Part shown: in pieces, positions 33,248-41,488 of the stretch
Layout: every line of letters begins with the position of its first letter
How positions within the stretch are numbered: the stretch's first letter is position 1
Assembly (NCBI RefSeq): GCF_004364865.1
Contig: NZ_SOAU01000001.1
Location: 2,698,001-2,762,000, forward strand
DNA length: 64,000 nt
Direction: 5' to 3'
Origin: Ilumatobacter fluminis
GTDB lineage: Bacteria > Actinomycetota > Acidimicrobiia > Acidimicrobiales > Ilumatobacteraceae
Translations under genes and position numbers: made by a program
Notes under the pieces: model-generated
The model's input: only the letters and a program-made list of their open reading frames with translations
Told to the model about the DNA's origin: nothing
The model's database searches: none

Positions 33248-34144
33248 ATGACGGCAGCACATGTCGCCCAGGTCAACATCGGCACGATGGTCGCGCCGAC
33301 CGACGATCCGGCCGTCGCCGAGTTCATGGACAACCTCGATCGCATCAACGCGATCGCCGACGACGCCCCCGGATTCGTGTGGCGCCTCCAGACCGACGAG
33401 GGCAACGCCACCGACATCCACGTGTTCCCGAATCCGCTCGAACTGGTGAACATGAGCATCTGGCAGACGGTCGACGAGCTGAAGGCCTACGTCTACCGCA
33501 GCGAACACGTCGAGTTCTTCCGCCGCCGAGCCGAGTGGTTCGAAGCCGACGCGAAGCGGGTCGCGCTCTGGCACGTCGCCGTGGGCGAGATCGCCGAACT
33601 CGACGATGCGATCCGGCGGGTCGAGTTCCTCGAACGGTCAGGGCCGTCGGCGTACGCGTTCGGGTTCGCCCGCCCACCGGCGCCGCTGCTGTTCGAGGAG
33701 ACCGACCTCGACGACCCCGACACGATGGCGTTGGTCGAGCGGTTGAACGAGGAGCTGGCCGCCGTCGCGACGGAGCCGGGCGAGAACCACTTCTCGCTCA
33801 CGACCGCCGAGGTGACCGGTGACGCCGGACGAATGGTGCGGGCCCGCCTCGACGGCCACCTCGTCGGCTGCGGCGCAATCCGGCGCATCGAGCCACACGT
33901 CGGCGAGTTGAAGCGGATGTTCGTCGACCCGGACGCGCGCGGTCGACGTGTCGGCGCGGCGCTGCTCGACCAGCTCGAGTTGCGCGCCACTCGCCTCGGC
34001 CTCGACCAGTTGAAGCTCGAGACCGGGCCACGGCAGGTCGCGGCGCGTGCGCTGTACGAGCGATCAGGCTATGCGCGCTGTCCGGCGTGGGGTGAGTACC
34101 TCGACTCCCCCGCCACCAGCATGTGCTACGCCAAGTCCCTCTGA
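33248..34144 (+). CDS. DUF3291 domain fused to GNAT acetyltransferase
   Basis: The 298-residue protein has residues 1-140 of DUF3291 type (VAQVNIGTMVAPTDDPAVAE, PGFVWRLQTDEGNA, FFRRRAEWFEAD). Residues about 160-298 form a GNAT domain (GCGAIRRIEPHVGELKRMFV, with the acetyl-CoA loop DPDARGRRVGAALL and LKLETGPRQVAARALYERSG). The two are usually separate. DUF3291 resembles a dimeric monooxygenase-like fold. Function is unknown. The ATG lies 7 nt after TAACCT. A giant inverted repeat follows the stop directly. Confidence 0.82.
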   Translation: MTAAHVAQVNIGTMVAPTDDPAVAEFMDNLDRINAIADDAPGFVWRLQTDEGNATDIHVFPNPLELVNMSIWQTVDELKAYVYRSEHVEFFRRRAEWFEADAKRVALWHVAVGEIAELDDAIRRVEFLERSGPSAYAFGFARPPAPLLFEETDLDDPDTMALVERLNEELAAVATEPGENHFSLTTAEVTGDAGRMVRARLDGHLVGCGAIRRIEPHVGELKRMFVDPDARGRRVGAALLDQLELRATRLGLDQLKLETGPRQVAARALYERSGYARCPAWGEYLDSPATSMCYAKSL

Positions 34145-34289
34145 CCGGGTCGGGTGTCGTACGGAATGGCGAGGCGCAGCCGAGGCGTTTCGGGAGATCA
34201 CCCGACCCGGCCGCGGGCTGTCGTCGACGGAGTCGGGTGATCTCCGGAAACGTCGACTCCGTCGCCGTTCCCGACGACACCCGACCCGG
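34145..34289. repeat. 145-nt near-complete inverted repeat between convergent genes
   Basis: The outer arms 34145-34160 and 34274-34289 are perfectly complementary (16 nt). Inner arms 34186-34206 and 34232-34252 pair with one mismatch in 21, and a middle stretch (34163-34172 with 34261-34270) pairs with one mismatch in 10. The element starts 1 nt after the GNAT-fusion stop and ends 5 nt before the end of the IclR gene. It could be a long bidirectional terminator, a cruciform-forming site or a small palindromic mobile element. Confidence 0.8.
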
Positions 34290-34294
34290 CGCGG

Positions 34295-34933
34295 CTACAG
34301 GAGGGCGGAGAGGGACTGGGCGGCGGCGGCGACACGGTCGCCGAAGACGCGGCCGGGTTGACGCGACATGCGCTCGATCGGACCCGAGACGCTGACGGCG
34401 GCGATCACATCGCCCGACGGCGATGTCACCGGGGCGCTGACCGAGGCGACCCCGGCCTCACGCTCCTCCACGCTCTCGACCCAGTGCGCGTCGGCCGAGC
34501 CCGACAGGGCACGTCCGGCCGACCCGACGTCGAGGGGGAAGAGCACGCCCTCGGGCACGATCCAGCGCAGGGCGTGCGGCGACTGGAGCGACAGCACGCA
34601 CCGCCGAGCGGTGCCTTCCCGAACGAACAGCTGGGCGCTCTCGCCGGTCGCATCGCGCAGCCCTTCGATGACCGGCAACGCCAGATCGGCCAGCGGGAAC
34701 CGCTGTGCGGCCACACGCCCGAGCGATGCGAGCTCGGGGCCGAGGTCGAATCGTCCGTCGTCGTCACGACGCAGGAGACCGTGGGTCTCGAGTGCGACAG
34801 CGAGGCGGTGGGCCGTCGCCCGCGGGAGACCGGTGGTCGACTGCAGCGCTGCCAACGAGAGCGGTCGCTCTGCCACGGCCCGCAGGACGAGGACCGCTTT
34901 GTCGAGCACGCCGACGCCGGTTACGATGTCCAT
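34295..34933 (-). CDS. IclR-family regulator divergent from leuCD (LtbR-like)
   Basis: The 212-residue protein has an N-terminal winged helix (residues 5-62; [20 protein letters not shown] and [20 protein letters not shown]) and a shortened IclR effector domain. In corynebacteria and streptomycetes an IclR protein (LtbR/NdgR) sits divergent to leuCD and represses leucine and other amino acid genes. The position here, 39 nt from leuC, fits that role. The chosen ATG at 34933 is 9 nt after a TACGAT box; the upstream ATG at 35044 lies inside leuC. The protein is shorter than a typical IclR (about 250). Confidence 0.85.
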   Translation of the reverse strand: MDIVTGVGVLDKAVLVLRAVAERPLSLAALQSTTGLPRATAHRLAVALETHGLLRRDDDGRFDLGPELASLGRVAAQRFPLADLALPVIEGLRDATGESAQLFVREGTARRCVLSLQSPHALRWIVPEGVLFPLDVGSAGRALSGSADAHWVESVEEREAGVASVSAPVTSPSGDVIAAVSVSGPIERMSRQPGRVFGDRVAAAAQSLSALL

Positions 34934-34972
34934 ACCGCAAGAATCGTATCTCAGGAAGTGGGATTGACAACG

Positions 34973-36394
34973 ATGAGTTCCCAAGAACCGGCCGGGCGGC
35001 CGCTCACACTCCCCGAAAAGATCTGGAACCGCCACGTGGTGCACGCCGCGCCCGGCGAACCCGACCTGCTCTACATCGACCTACACCTGGTGCACGAGGT
35101 GACGAGCCCGCAGGCCTTCGACGGTCTCCGGATGAGCGGCCGCACGGTTCGCCGTCCCGAACTGACGATCGCGACCGAGGATCACAACGTCCCGACGGCC
35201 GACATCGATCAGCCGATCGCCGACGAGATCTCGGCCAAGCAGGTCGACACCCTCCGCCGCAACACCGCTGAGTTCGGCGTGACCAACTTCCCGATGGGCG
35301 ACCCGAACCAGGGCATCGTGCACGTCATCGGCCCCGAACAGGGCCGCACGATGCCGGGCATGACCATCGTGTGCGGCGACAGCCACACCGCCACCCACGG
35401 TGCGTTCGGCGCGCTCGCCTTCGGCATCGGCACCAGCGAGGTCGAGCACGTCCTCGCCACCCAGACGCTGCCGCAGTCACGTCCGAAGTGGATGTCGGTC
35501 ACGGTCGACGGCCCGGCCCCGGACGGTGTCACGGCCAAAGACATCGTGCTCGCGATCATCGGCCACATCGGCACCGGCGGCGGCATCGGTCACGTGATCG
35601 AGTACCGCGGCCAGGCGATCACCGACCTGTCGATGGAGGGCCGCATGACGGTCTGCAACATGTCGATCGAGGCCGGCGCGAAGGCCGGCATGATCGCTCC
35701 CGACGAGACGACCTTCGACTATCTCGAGGGACGCGACCACGCCCCGTCGGGCGAGGCCTGGAACGCCGCCGTCTCCGACTGGCAGACGCTGCGCACCGAC
35801 GACGGAGCCGTCTGGGACAAGGAAGTCGTCATCGACGCGGCCTCGATCACCCCGCAGGTGTCGTGGGGCACGAACCCCGGCCAGGTCGGCTCGATCGACG
35901 GCACGGTGCCCTCGCCCGACGACTACGCCGACTCGACGACTCGCGAGACCGTCGCCCGCGCGCTCGAGTACATGGGCCTCGAGGCCGGCACCCCGATCAA
36001 GGACATCTCGGTCGACACGGTGTTCATCGGCTCGTGCACCAACAGTCGCATCGAAGACCTCCGAGCCGCCGCTGCCGTGATGGAGGGCCGCACCGTCACG
36101 GTGCCGCGCGTGATGGTCGTCCCCGGCTCACACCGGGTGAAGCAGCAGGCCGAGGCCGAGGGGCTGCACGAGATCTTCCGTGCCGCAGGCGCCGACTGGC
36201 GAGAGCCGGGCTGTTCGATGTGCCTCGCCATGAACCCCGACAAGCTGACGCCGGGCGAGCGTGCCGCCAGCACGAGCAACCGCAACTTCGAGGGCCGTCA
36301 GGGCCGAGGTGGGCGCACCCACCTCGTCTCCCCGGCCGTCGCCGCCGCCACCGCCGTCAAGGGCACCTTCGCCGCACCGGGCGACCTGACCTGA
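34973..36394 (+). CDS. leuC: 3-isopropylmalate dehydratase large subunit
   Basis: The 473-residue [4Fe-4S] aconitase-like subunit isomerises 2- to 3-isopropylmalate, and also citramalate-derived intermediates in the citramalate route, with LeuD. Cluster ligands are in [13 protein letters not shown] and [43 protein letters not shown] and [12 protein letters not shown] are further motifs. The ATG at 34973 has only a weak ribosome site. The 39-nt divergent spacer to the IclR gene should hold both promoters and the operator. leuD follows after 23 nt. Confidence 0.96.
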   Translation: MSSQEPAGRPLTLPEKIWNRHVVHAAPGEPDLLYIDLHLVHEVTSPQAFDGLRMSGRTVRRPELTIATEDHNVPTADIDQPIADEISAKQVDTLRRNTAEFGVTNFPMGDPNQGIVHVIGPEQGRTMPGMTIVCGDSHTATHGAFGALAFGIGTSEVEHVLATQTLPQSRPKWMSVTVDGPAPDGVTAKDIVLAIIGHIGTGGGIGHVIEYRGQAITDLSMEGRMTVCNMSIEAGAKAGMIAPDETTFDYLEGRDHAPSGEAWNAAVSDWQTLRTDDGAVWDKEVVIDAASITPQVSWGTNPGQVGSIDGTVPSPDDYADSTTRETVARALEYMGLEAGTPIKDISVDTVFIGSCTNSRIEDLRAAAAVMEGRTVTVPRVMVVPGSHRVKQQAEAEGLHEIFRAAGADWREPGCSMCLAMNPDKLTPGERAASTSNRNFEGRQGRGGRTHLVSPAVAAATAVKGTFAAPGDLT

Positions 36395-36417
36395 GCACCC
36401 CGAGGAGCAGTACGACC

Positions 36418-36999
36418 ATGAAAGCAGTACGAATCGTGAGCGGCACGGGTGTGCCACTCAAGCGCAGCGACGTCGACACCGACCAGATCATCCCGGCCGA
36501 CTGGCTGAAGCGCGTCGAGCGCACCGGCTTCGAGAAGGGGCTGTTCTCCACCTGGCGCGACGATCGCGATTTCGTCCTCAACCAGGAGCAGTACCAGGGT
36601 GCCTCGATCCTCGTGGCCGGGCCGGCGTTCGGTGTCGGTTCGTCACGCGAGCACGCCGTGTGGGCCATCCAGCAAGGCGGCTTCGACGCCGTGATCGCGC
36701 CGTCGTTCTCCGACATCTTCCGGAACAACTGCACCAAGAACGGGCTCGTGCCCGTCGTGCTCCCCGAATCGACCGTCGAGGCGATCTGGGCGGCGATCGA
36801 GTCCGATCCGTCGACCGAGATCACCGTCGACATGGAGCGCCTCACCGTCGAGGTGCCGTCCGCCGGCATCACCGAGACGTTCCCGATGGACGCCCCGACC
36901 CAGCATCGGTTCCTCGAGGGCCTCGACGACATCGGGATCACCCTGTCGCACGCCACCGCGATCGACGAGTACGAGACGCAACGCCCCGCCTGGCTCTAG
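36418..36999 (+). CDS. leuD: 3-isopropylmalate dehydratase small subunit
   Basis: The 193-residue swivel-domain partner of LeuC has SDVDTDQIIPADWLKRVERT near the N-terminus and the substrate-binding loop GPAFGVGSSREHAVWAI. GAGGAG lies about 10 nt upstream of the ATG. Its TAG stop abuts the stop of the convergent lipoprotein gene without a single spacer base, so no terminator fits between them. Confidence 0.95.
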   Translation: MKAVRIVSGTGVPLKRSDVDTDQIIPADWLKRVERTGFEKGLFSTWRDDRDFVLNQEQYQGASILVAGPAFGVGSSREHAVWAIQQGGFDAVIAPSFSDIFRNNCTKNGLVPVVLPESTVEAIWAAIESDPSTEITVDMERLTVEVPSAGITETFPMDAPTQHRFLEGLDDIGITLSHATAIDEYETQRPAWL

Positions 37000-37938
37000 C
37001 TAGGTACAGCTGAAGGCGCCGACGACGGCCACGTCGTCCGCTGCGATGAAGGTTCCGACACGCTCGGCGTCGTCGAGGTCGAGCACGACGTCGTCGAACT
37101 CATAGATCGTCGCGCCGACCCGCAGGCGCATGACGGCCGCTCCCTCGGTCTGATCGATCTCGAACATCGAGATCGCACCGAGCGTGGCGTCGCCGTCGAC
37201 CCGCACCACGACCGAAGTCGGGTCGGCCGGGCAGTCGGCGTCATCGGCGTCGAGCGTCGCAGCGGTGACGACCCGCTCGCGACCGTCTCGGTCGATGAGG
37301 GCGACCACCTCGATCGCTCCCTCATCGGTCGCCGCCATCGTCACCGGAGGTCGCTCGCTACCGGCACAGTCGAAGTCGCCTTCGACCACCGCGCCGTCCG
37401 CTGCGGTGGCGGTGAACGTGCCCGAGGCCAGGTCGGCGTCGAGTGTCATCGTCCCGGCGGCGTCGATCTCGCTCCCGTCGGGCAGGTCGACGCGCACGTC
37501 GGCGGCCACCTCACCCGCACCGTCGATGCGCGCCGCGCTCACGATCGAGACCCAGGGCAGATCGGCATCGGGCCCCCCGACGCCGACCGCGTAGGCCCCG
37601 GCGACCGACCGGTACGCCGAACACGTCGCGAAGTCGTCGTCGAACGGGTCGCCGCCGCCCTCGGCGTCGACCGACACCGACGCATCGATCGCGTGGGCGG
37701 GAACGCGGACGTCGACCGTGACGACCTGCGGTTCGACGGGGGCGATCGTGGTCGTCGGAACCGCCGTGCTGGGAGCGGCAGCGTCTCCCGCATCGGCCGA
37801 CAGGTCGGTCGTCGGAACCGACGTCGAGGCGACGACGGCGTCACCGCTGCCCGACTCGGCCGGGTCACCGGACGAGGAGCACCCGGCGACGAGCGCGACG
37901 GTGGCGACGACGCCGACGAGTGAGGCGGATCGGAACAT
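37000..37938 (-). CDS. Putative lipoprotein of unknown function
   Basis: The 312-residue protein has a lipoprotein signal peptide (MFRSASLVGVVATVALVAGC), the lipid-bearing Cys at residue 20, then a Ser/Thr/Ala linker to about 70. The exported region consists of two similar beta-rich halves. One runs about 78-195 with a Cys pair (ATCSAYRSV, EGDFDCAGS), and the other about 200-312 with a Cys pair (DADCPADPTSVVV, VGAFSC), suggesting a duplicated domain with disulfides. I do not recognise a family. The ATG at 37938 is chosen because the signal peptide begins there. Confidence 0.75.
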   Translation of the reverse strand: MFRSASLVGVVATVALVAGCSSSGDPAESGSGDAVVASTSVPTTDLSADAGDAAAPSTAVPTTTIAPVEPQVVTVDVRVPAHAIDASVSVDAEGGGDPFDDDFATCSAYRSVAGAYAVGVGGPDADLPWVSIVSAARIDGAGEVAADVRVDLPDGSEIDAAGTMTLDADLASGTFTATAADGAVVEGDFDCAGSERPPVTMAATDEGAIEVVALIDRDGRERVVTAATLDADDADCPADPTSVVVRVDGDATLGAISMFEIDQTEGAAVMRLRVGATIYEFDDVVLDLDDAERVGTFIAADDVAVVGAFSCT

Positions 37939-38023
37939 GACGATCACGTTACGGCTCGCCGGCCGGCGGTCGGCGGACCCGTGAACGACGTCACGCGCCC
38001 GCGCTCAGGCGCCCCTCAGCGAG

Positions 38024-39358
38024 TCAGGTGGTGGCGTCGGCGCCGAAGGCCGACAGATCGCGCAGGTTCGGGTTGTTCGAGAAGACCTCGATCGGCTTGT
38101 CGGTCGGCAGGCGCATGCCTCGCTGCAGGATGCGGACCTGGGTGTGCTGGTTGTACTCGGCGAGCGTGACCGCCCACCCGTCACGTCCGGCACGCGCCGT
38201 GCGGCCCGAGCGGTGCAGGTAGTCCTTGACGTCCTTGGCCGGCTCGTAGTGGATCACCGCACCGATGTCGTCGATGTCGATGCCGCGAGCCGCGACGTCG
38301 GTGGCGACGAGGATGTCGAGCTTGCCCTCGGCGAACTGCTGCAGGGCACGCTCGCGTGACTTCTGGGGAAGGTCGCCGTGGATGGCCGCGGCCTTGACAC
38401 CGAGATCCTGCAGGTTCCGAGCGACCTTGTCGCACGAGCGCTTCGTCTGGCAGAACACGACGACCTTCGGGATGCCCTGCCCGATCGATCCGATGACCTT
38501 GTCCTTGTCCATGTGGTGGACGGCGAGGAACAGGTGGTGCATCGTGCCGACCGTGTCGGTCGCAGCGTCGATCGCCACCTCGATCGGGTCGGTCAGGTAG
38601 TGACGGATCAGGTGACCGACGTCGCCGTCGAGCGTCGCCGAGAAGAGCATCGTCTGATTGCGACCGGTGCAATGCCGCAGGATCCACTCGACCTGCGGTG
38701 TGAAGCCGTCGTCGGCCATGCGATCTGCCTCGTCGAGACACACGATCTGGGCGGCGTCGAGATCGACCTCGTTCGACTTGATGAGATCGATCAGGCGCAA
38801 CGGCGTCGCGACGACGAGCTCGACGCCCTTCGCCAGCTCGTCGATCTGTCCGTGTCGGCTGGCGCCGCCGTACACGGCGAGCACCCGCATGCCGGCATGC
38901 TTCGCGATCGGCTCGAGCACCTCGGCGACCTGGACCGCCAGCTCCCGGGTCGGCACCAGCACCAGCCCGAGGGGCTTGCGCGGTTCGGCCCGGTCGGTGA
39001 TGCGGGCGAGCATCGGAACGCCGAACGCAAGCGTCTTGCCGGAGCCGGTCTTGGCACGCCCGCAGACGTCGCGTCCCTCCATGGCGACCGGGACCGCTTC
39101 GGTCTGGATGGCGAACGGCTGCGCGAACCCGCATGCGGCGAGGCCGTCGTCGATGCGCGGCGGTACGCCGAGCTCGGCGAACCCGGTCGGCGGTTCGACG
39201 GCAGGCAGCGCGTTGATCGAGGTGAGGTTGCCGGCCCGCTCGTCGCCGTCGTCATCGGTGTAGTCGGAGCGGGGGGCTGAGTTCGACGTGTCCCGGCGGC
39301 GTCCACCTCGCCGGCCTCCACGTCGCTGGCCGGACGGCCGTGAGGAGGATGCATTCAT
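38024..39358 (-). CDS. DEAD-box ATP-dependent RNA helicase
   Basis: The 444-residue helicase begins with a basic Arg/Gly-rich tail (about 1-30) and contains both RecA-like domains. Visible motifs are the Q-motif region (GFAQPFAIQTEAVPVA), Walker A AKTGSGKT, PTRELA, GG, TPLR, LDEADRM (DEAD), SAT, VFCQTKRS, VATDVAARGIDI and HRSGRTARAG. It remodels RNA in ribosome assembly or mRNA turnover. ATG 39358 is preferred to the more distant 39439. It is transcribed alone from a 259-nt divergent spacer shared with the sigma-factor gene. Confidence 0.93.
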   Translation of the reverse strand: MNASSSRPSGQRRGGRRGGRRRDTSNSAPRSDYTDDDGDERAGNLTSINALPAVEPPTGFAELGVPPRIDDGLAACGFAQPFAIQTEAVPVAMEGRDVCGRAKTGSGKTLAFGVPMLARITDRAEPRKPLGLVLVPTRELAVQVAEVLEPIAKHAGMRVLAVYGGASRHGQIDELAKGVELVVATPLRLIDLIKSNEVDLDAAQIVCLDEADRMADDGFTPQVEWILRHCTGRNQTMLFSATLDGDVGHLIRHYLTDPIEVAIDAATDTVGTMHHLFLAVHHMDKDKVIGSIGQGIPKVVVFCQTKRSCDKVARNLQDLGVKAAAIHGDLPQKSRERALQQFAEGKLDILVATDVAARGIDIDDIGAVIHYEPAKDVKDYLHRSGRTARAGRDGWAVTLAEYNQHTQVRILQRGMRLPTDKPIEVFSNNPNLRDLSAFGADATT

Positions 39359-39424
39359 GGTGCGCCCACCGTACCGGGCCCGACACGCTCCACGGCCGAT
39401 TCCCGGCGGACCGATGATCGACCA

Positions 39425-39442
39425 CTGATGCATTCGCATCAG
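39425..39442. repeat. Inverted repeat in the helicase/sigma intergenic region
   Basis: CTGATGC and GCATCAG flank a 4-nt ATTC spacer. It lies between the helicase start and the sigma promoter and looks like an operator or small hairpin; nothing shows which. Confidence 0.5.
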
Positions 39443-39507
39443 TCGCGTGGTCCGAACACCTCAGTCATGACACTGTTATCACGCTCCGCGAGATTCTTGC
39501 CGTTCTC

Positions 39508-39536
39508 TTCACTGTTCGTGAGTTCTGATCTACGCT
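39508..39536 (+). promoter_or_regulatory. Candidate promoter of the ECF sigma gene
   Basis: TTCACT (39508-39513) and TACGCT (39531-39536) are exactly 17 nt apart. This gives a leader of about 55 nt to the first ATG at 39598. A separate ECF-type promoter for autoregulation was not obvious. Confidence 0.5.
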
Positions 39537-39597
39537 AGTGATGACACCCATCAGCTGGAGTGATCGGCTCGGTCGCTCCGGACGGTACGGGTTCCCC

Positions 39598-39621
39598 ATG
39601 ACCACGATCGACACCTCATGA
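39598..39621 (+). CDS. Seven-residue upstream ORF overlapping the sigma start
   Basis: The first copy of the duplication encodes MTTIDTS and ends at a TGA that overlaps the ATG of the sigma gene (ATGA, 39618-39621). This could couple sigma translation to the micro-ORF. Whether it is translated, or only a recent duplication, cannot be told from one genome. Confidence 0.5.
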   Translation: MTTIDTS

Positions 39622-39637
39622 CCACGATCGACACCTC
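39598..39637 (+). repeat. Exact 20-bp tandem duplication covering the sigma-gene start
   Basis: Bases 39598-39617 and 39618-39637 are identical and each begins with ATG. Because 20 is not a multiple of three, the copies lie in different frames, creating an upstream micro-ORF rather than an N-terminal extension. Confidence 0.95.
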
Positions 39638-41357
39638 GGACCACACGGGTGACGTCATCGACGGCACCAGGACACGACGGCGGTCCTCCACGGCCCGACA
39701 CCTGTCCGACGAGTCGACCGACGCCGAGATCCTCGACTCGATCCGCAACGGCGACCAGCGGGCCTTCGACGTGCTGTACCGCCGTCACCGACCCGCGGTC
39801 CAGCGACTCGCCCGGCGATTGGCCCGCAATGCCGCCGACGCCGACGACATCGTCAGCGAGGTGTTCGCCGCCACGTTGCGTGCAACCTTGGCCGGACGCG
39901 GCCCGACCGACGACGCCGGTCCATATCTGCTCCGGAGCGTCCGGAACACGGCAACCTCGATCGGGACCCGCGGCGACGGGCGCCGCACCACGGCGACAGC
40001 GCACGACGACCTCGCCGTGCTGACACCACCGACACAGCCCGTCGAGCGCGACGACGAGGTGAGCGAGGCGTTCCGCGACCTGCCCGATCGGTTCCGCGAC
40101 GTGTTGTGGTCGACCGAGATCGAGGGAGCGACGCCCGCCGAACTCGCCGGGAACGGAGCCGACGCCGGCGCCGTCGCGTCGCTCAGCCACCGCGCCCGGT
40201 GTGCACTCCGGCGCTCGTACCTCTCGGTGAGCACCCGCAGCCGGTGCGCCGATCCGGCGTGTCGTTCGACCCGGTCGGCCATGCCGTCGGTCGTCCTCGG
40301 CGACGCTGCCGCGTCGACCGTCGCCCGCGTCGACCGGCACGTCGTCACCTGTGGCGACTGTGCCGCCGTGTTCGACCAGATGCAGATGCTCGCCGAACGG
40401 ATGCCGTCGCGTTCGCTGCTGGCGGTCCTGCTCGCCTTCATCAAGAACCTCGGGGGCGTCACCGCCTCGGTCGTCGGCGGTGCCGCCCCGATCATCGTCG
40501 TGCCGGCTGCCGTGGCGACCCTCACCGCGGGAGCGATCGTGGCCACCGACGTGATCGCCGACCGCGACACGAGCGCACCCGATCCGACCGAGCAGGCGAT
40601 CGATCCGCCATCCGACCCCGAAGCGCTCGCGACGCAGGAGTCGGACCGGTCGGCCGAACCCGCCGAGACGCCGGCTGCCGCTCCCACCCCTGCCTCGCCC
40701 GCATCCCCCGAGCTCGCTGTCGACCCGCCGGCCGATCTCGTCGACAACAACGGTGCGAAGTCGACCGTGCCGAGCCGTGCGGCCCCGACCGATCCCGCAC
40801 CGGGTCTCGGCGGCACCGGAGTGGCGGCACCGACACCCGCCGTTCCCGCCGGCGCAACACCCGTCGACGGCCAGCTCGATGGTGCCGTCGATGGTGTCGT
40901 CGACGCCGTCGACGACGCGATCGACGACCCGATCACGACGTCGTCCGGAGCGCTGGGGTCGACGATCGACACCATCGACGACCTGGTCGACGGCCTCGGC
41001 GACGGAGTCGACGACACGGTCGAGACGATCGCGGACGGGGTCGACACGGCACTCGATCCGGTCACCGGCACGATCGACACCACCGTCGACGAACTCGAGT
41101 CGGCGCTCGGCACGGTCGTCGAACCCGTCACCGGAGCGCTCGAACCGGTCGTCGAGCCGGTCGTCGAACCCGTCGTCGACCTGGTCGACGAGGTGGGCAG
41201 CTCCGTACTCGGCACCGACGTCGATCTCGACACCGACGTCCCGAGCACGCTCCCCGCGGTCCCGTCGACGGACGATCTCGTCGACGACACCACCGACCTC
41301 GTGGTCGACGTCACCGACGACGTGACCGACCTCGTCGGTGGCCTGCTCGGCGGCTGA
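39618..41357 (+). CDS. ECF sigma factor with zinc-finger, membrane segment and long acidic tail
   Basis: The protein has 579 residues. Sigma2 (about 33-105: ILDSIRNGDQRAFDVLYRRH, DADDIVSEVFAATL) and sigma4 (about 143-205: FRDLPDRFRDVLWSTEIEG) are followed by a Cys/His region resembling an anti-sigma zinc finger (C210, C215, H241-x3-C245-x2-C248). Next come a hydrophobic segment (about 280-312) and about 265 residues of Asp/Val/Thr-rich repeats. Sigma, anti-sigma-like and extracytoplasmic parts thus share one chain, implying a membrane-tethered sigma released by proteolysis. The tail shares the DVDLDTDV motif with the next protein, so the surface protein may be its target. Confidence 0.85.
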   Translation: MTTIDTSDHTGDVIDGTRTRRRSSTARHLSDESTDAEILDSIRNGDQRAFDVLYRRHRPAVQRLARRLARNAADADDIVSEVFAATLRATLAGRGPTDDAGPYLLRSVRNTATSIGTRGDGRRTTATAHDDLAVLTPPTQPVERDDEVSEAFRDLPDRFRDVLWSTEIEGATPAELAGNGADAGAVASLSHRARCALRRSYLSVSTRSRCADPACRSTRSAMPSVVLGDAAASTVARVDRHVVTCGDCAAVFDQMQMLAERMPSRSLLAVLLAFIKNLGGVTASVVGGAAPIIVVPAAVATLTAGAIVATDVIADRDTSAPDPTEQAIDPPSDPEALATQESDRSAEPAETPAAAPTPASPASPELAVDPPADLVDNNGAKSTVPSRAAPTDPAPGLGGTGVAAPTPAVPAGATPVDGQLDGAVDGVVDAVDDAIDDPITTSSGALGSTIDTIDDLVDGLGDGVDDTVETIADGVDTALDPVTGTIDTTVDELESALGTVVEPVTGALEPVVEPVVEPVVDLVDEVGSSVLGTDVDLDTDVPSTLPAVPSTDDLVDDTTDLVVDVTDDVTDLVGGLLGG

Positions 41358-41375
41358 CCACCGCCGAACGGGCAG

Positions 41376-41393
41376 CTCGAAACTTTTTTCGAG
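41376..41393. repeat. Inverted repeat between the sigma and surface-protein genes
   Basis: CTCGAAA and TTTCGAG flank a 4-nt spacer, 18 nt after the sigma stop and about 95 nt before the surface-protein ATG. It is AT-rich for this window and may be a weak terminator or an operator of the downstream promoter. Confidence 0.5.
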
Positions 41394-41488
41394 ATTTCCT
41401 CGGATCAGCCGTGATGATCCCCCGAGTCGTGCGTGTGCACCTGTCAGACGGCGCCGTCCGGCGTCGACCGACAGCACAGGGGAACATC

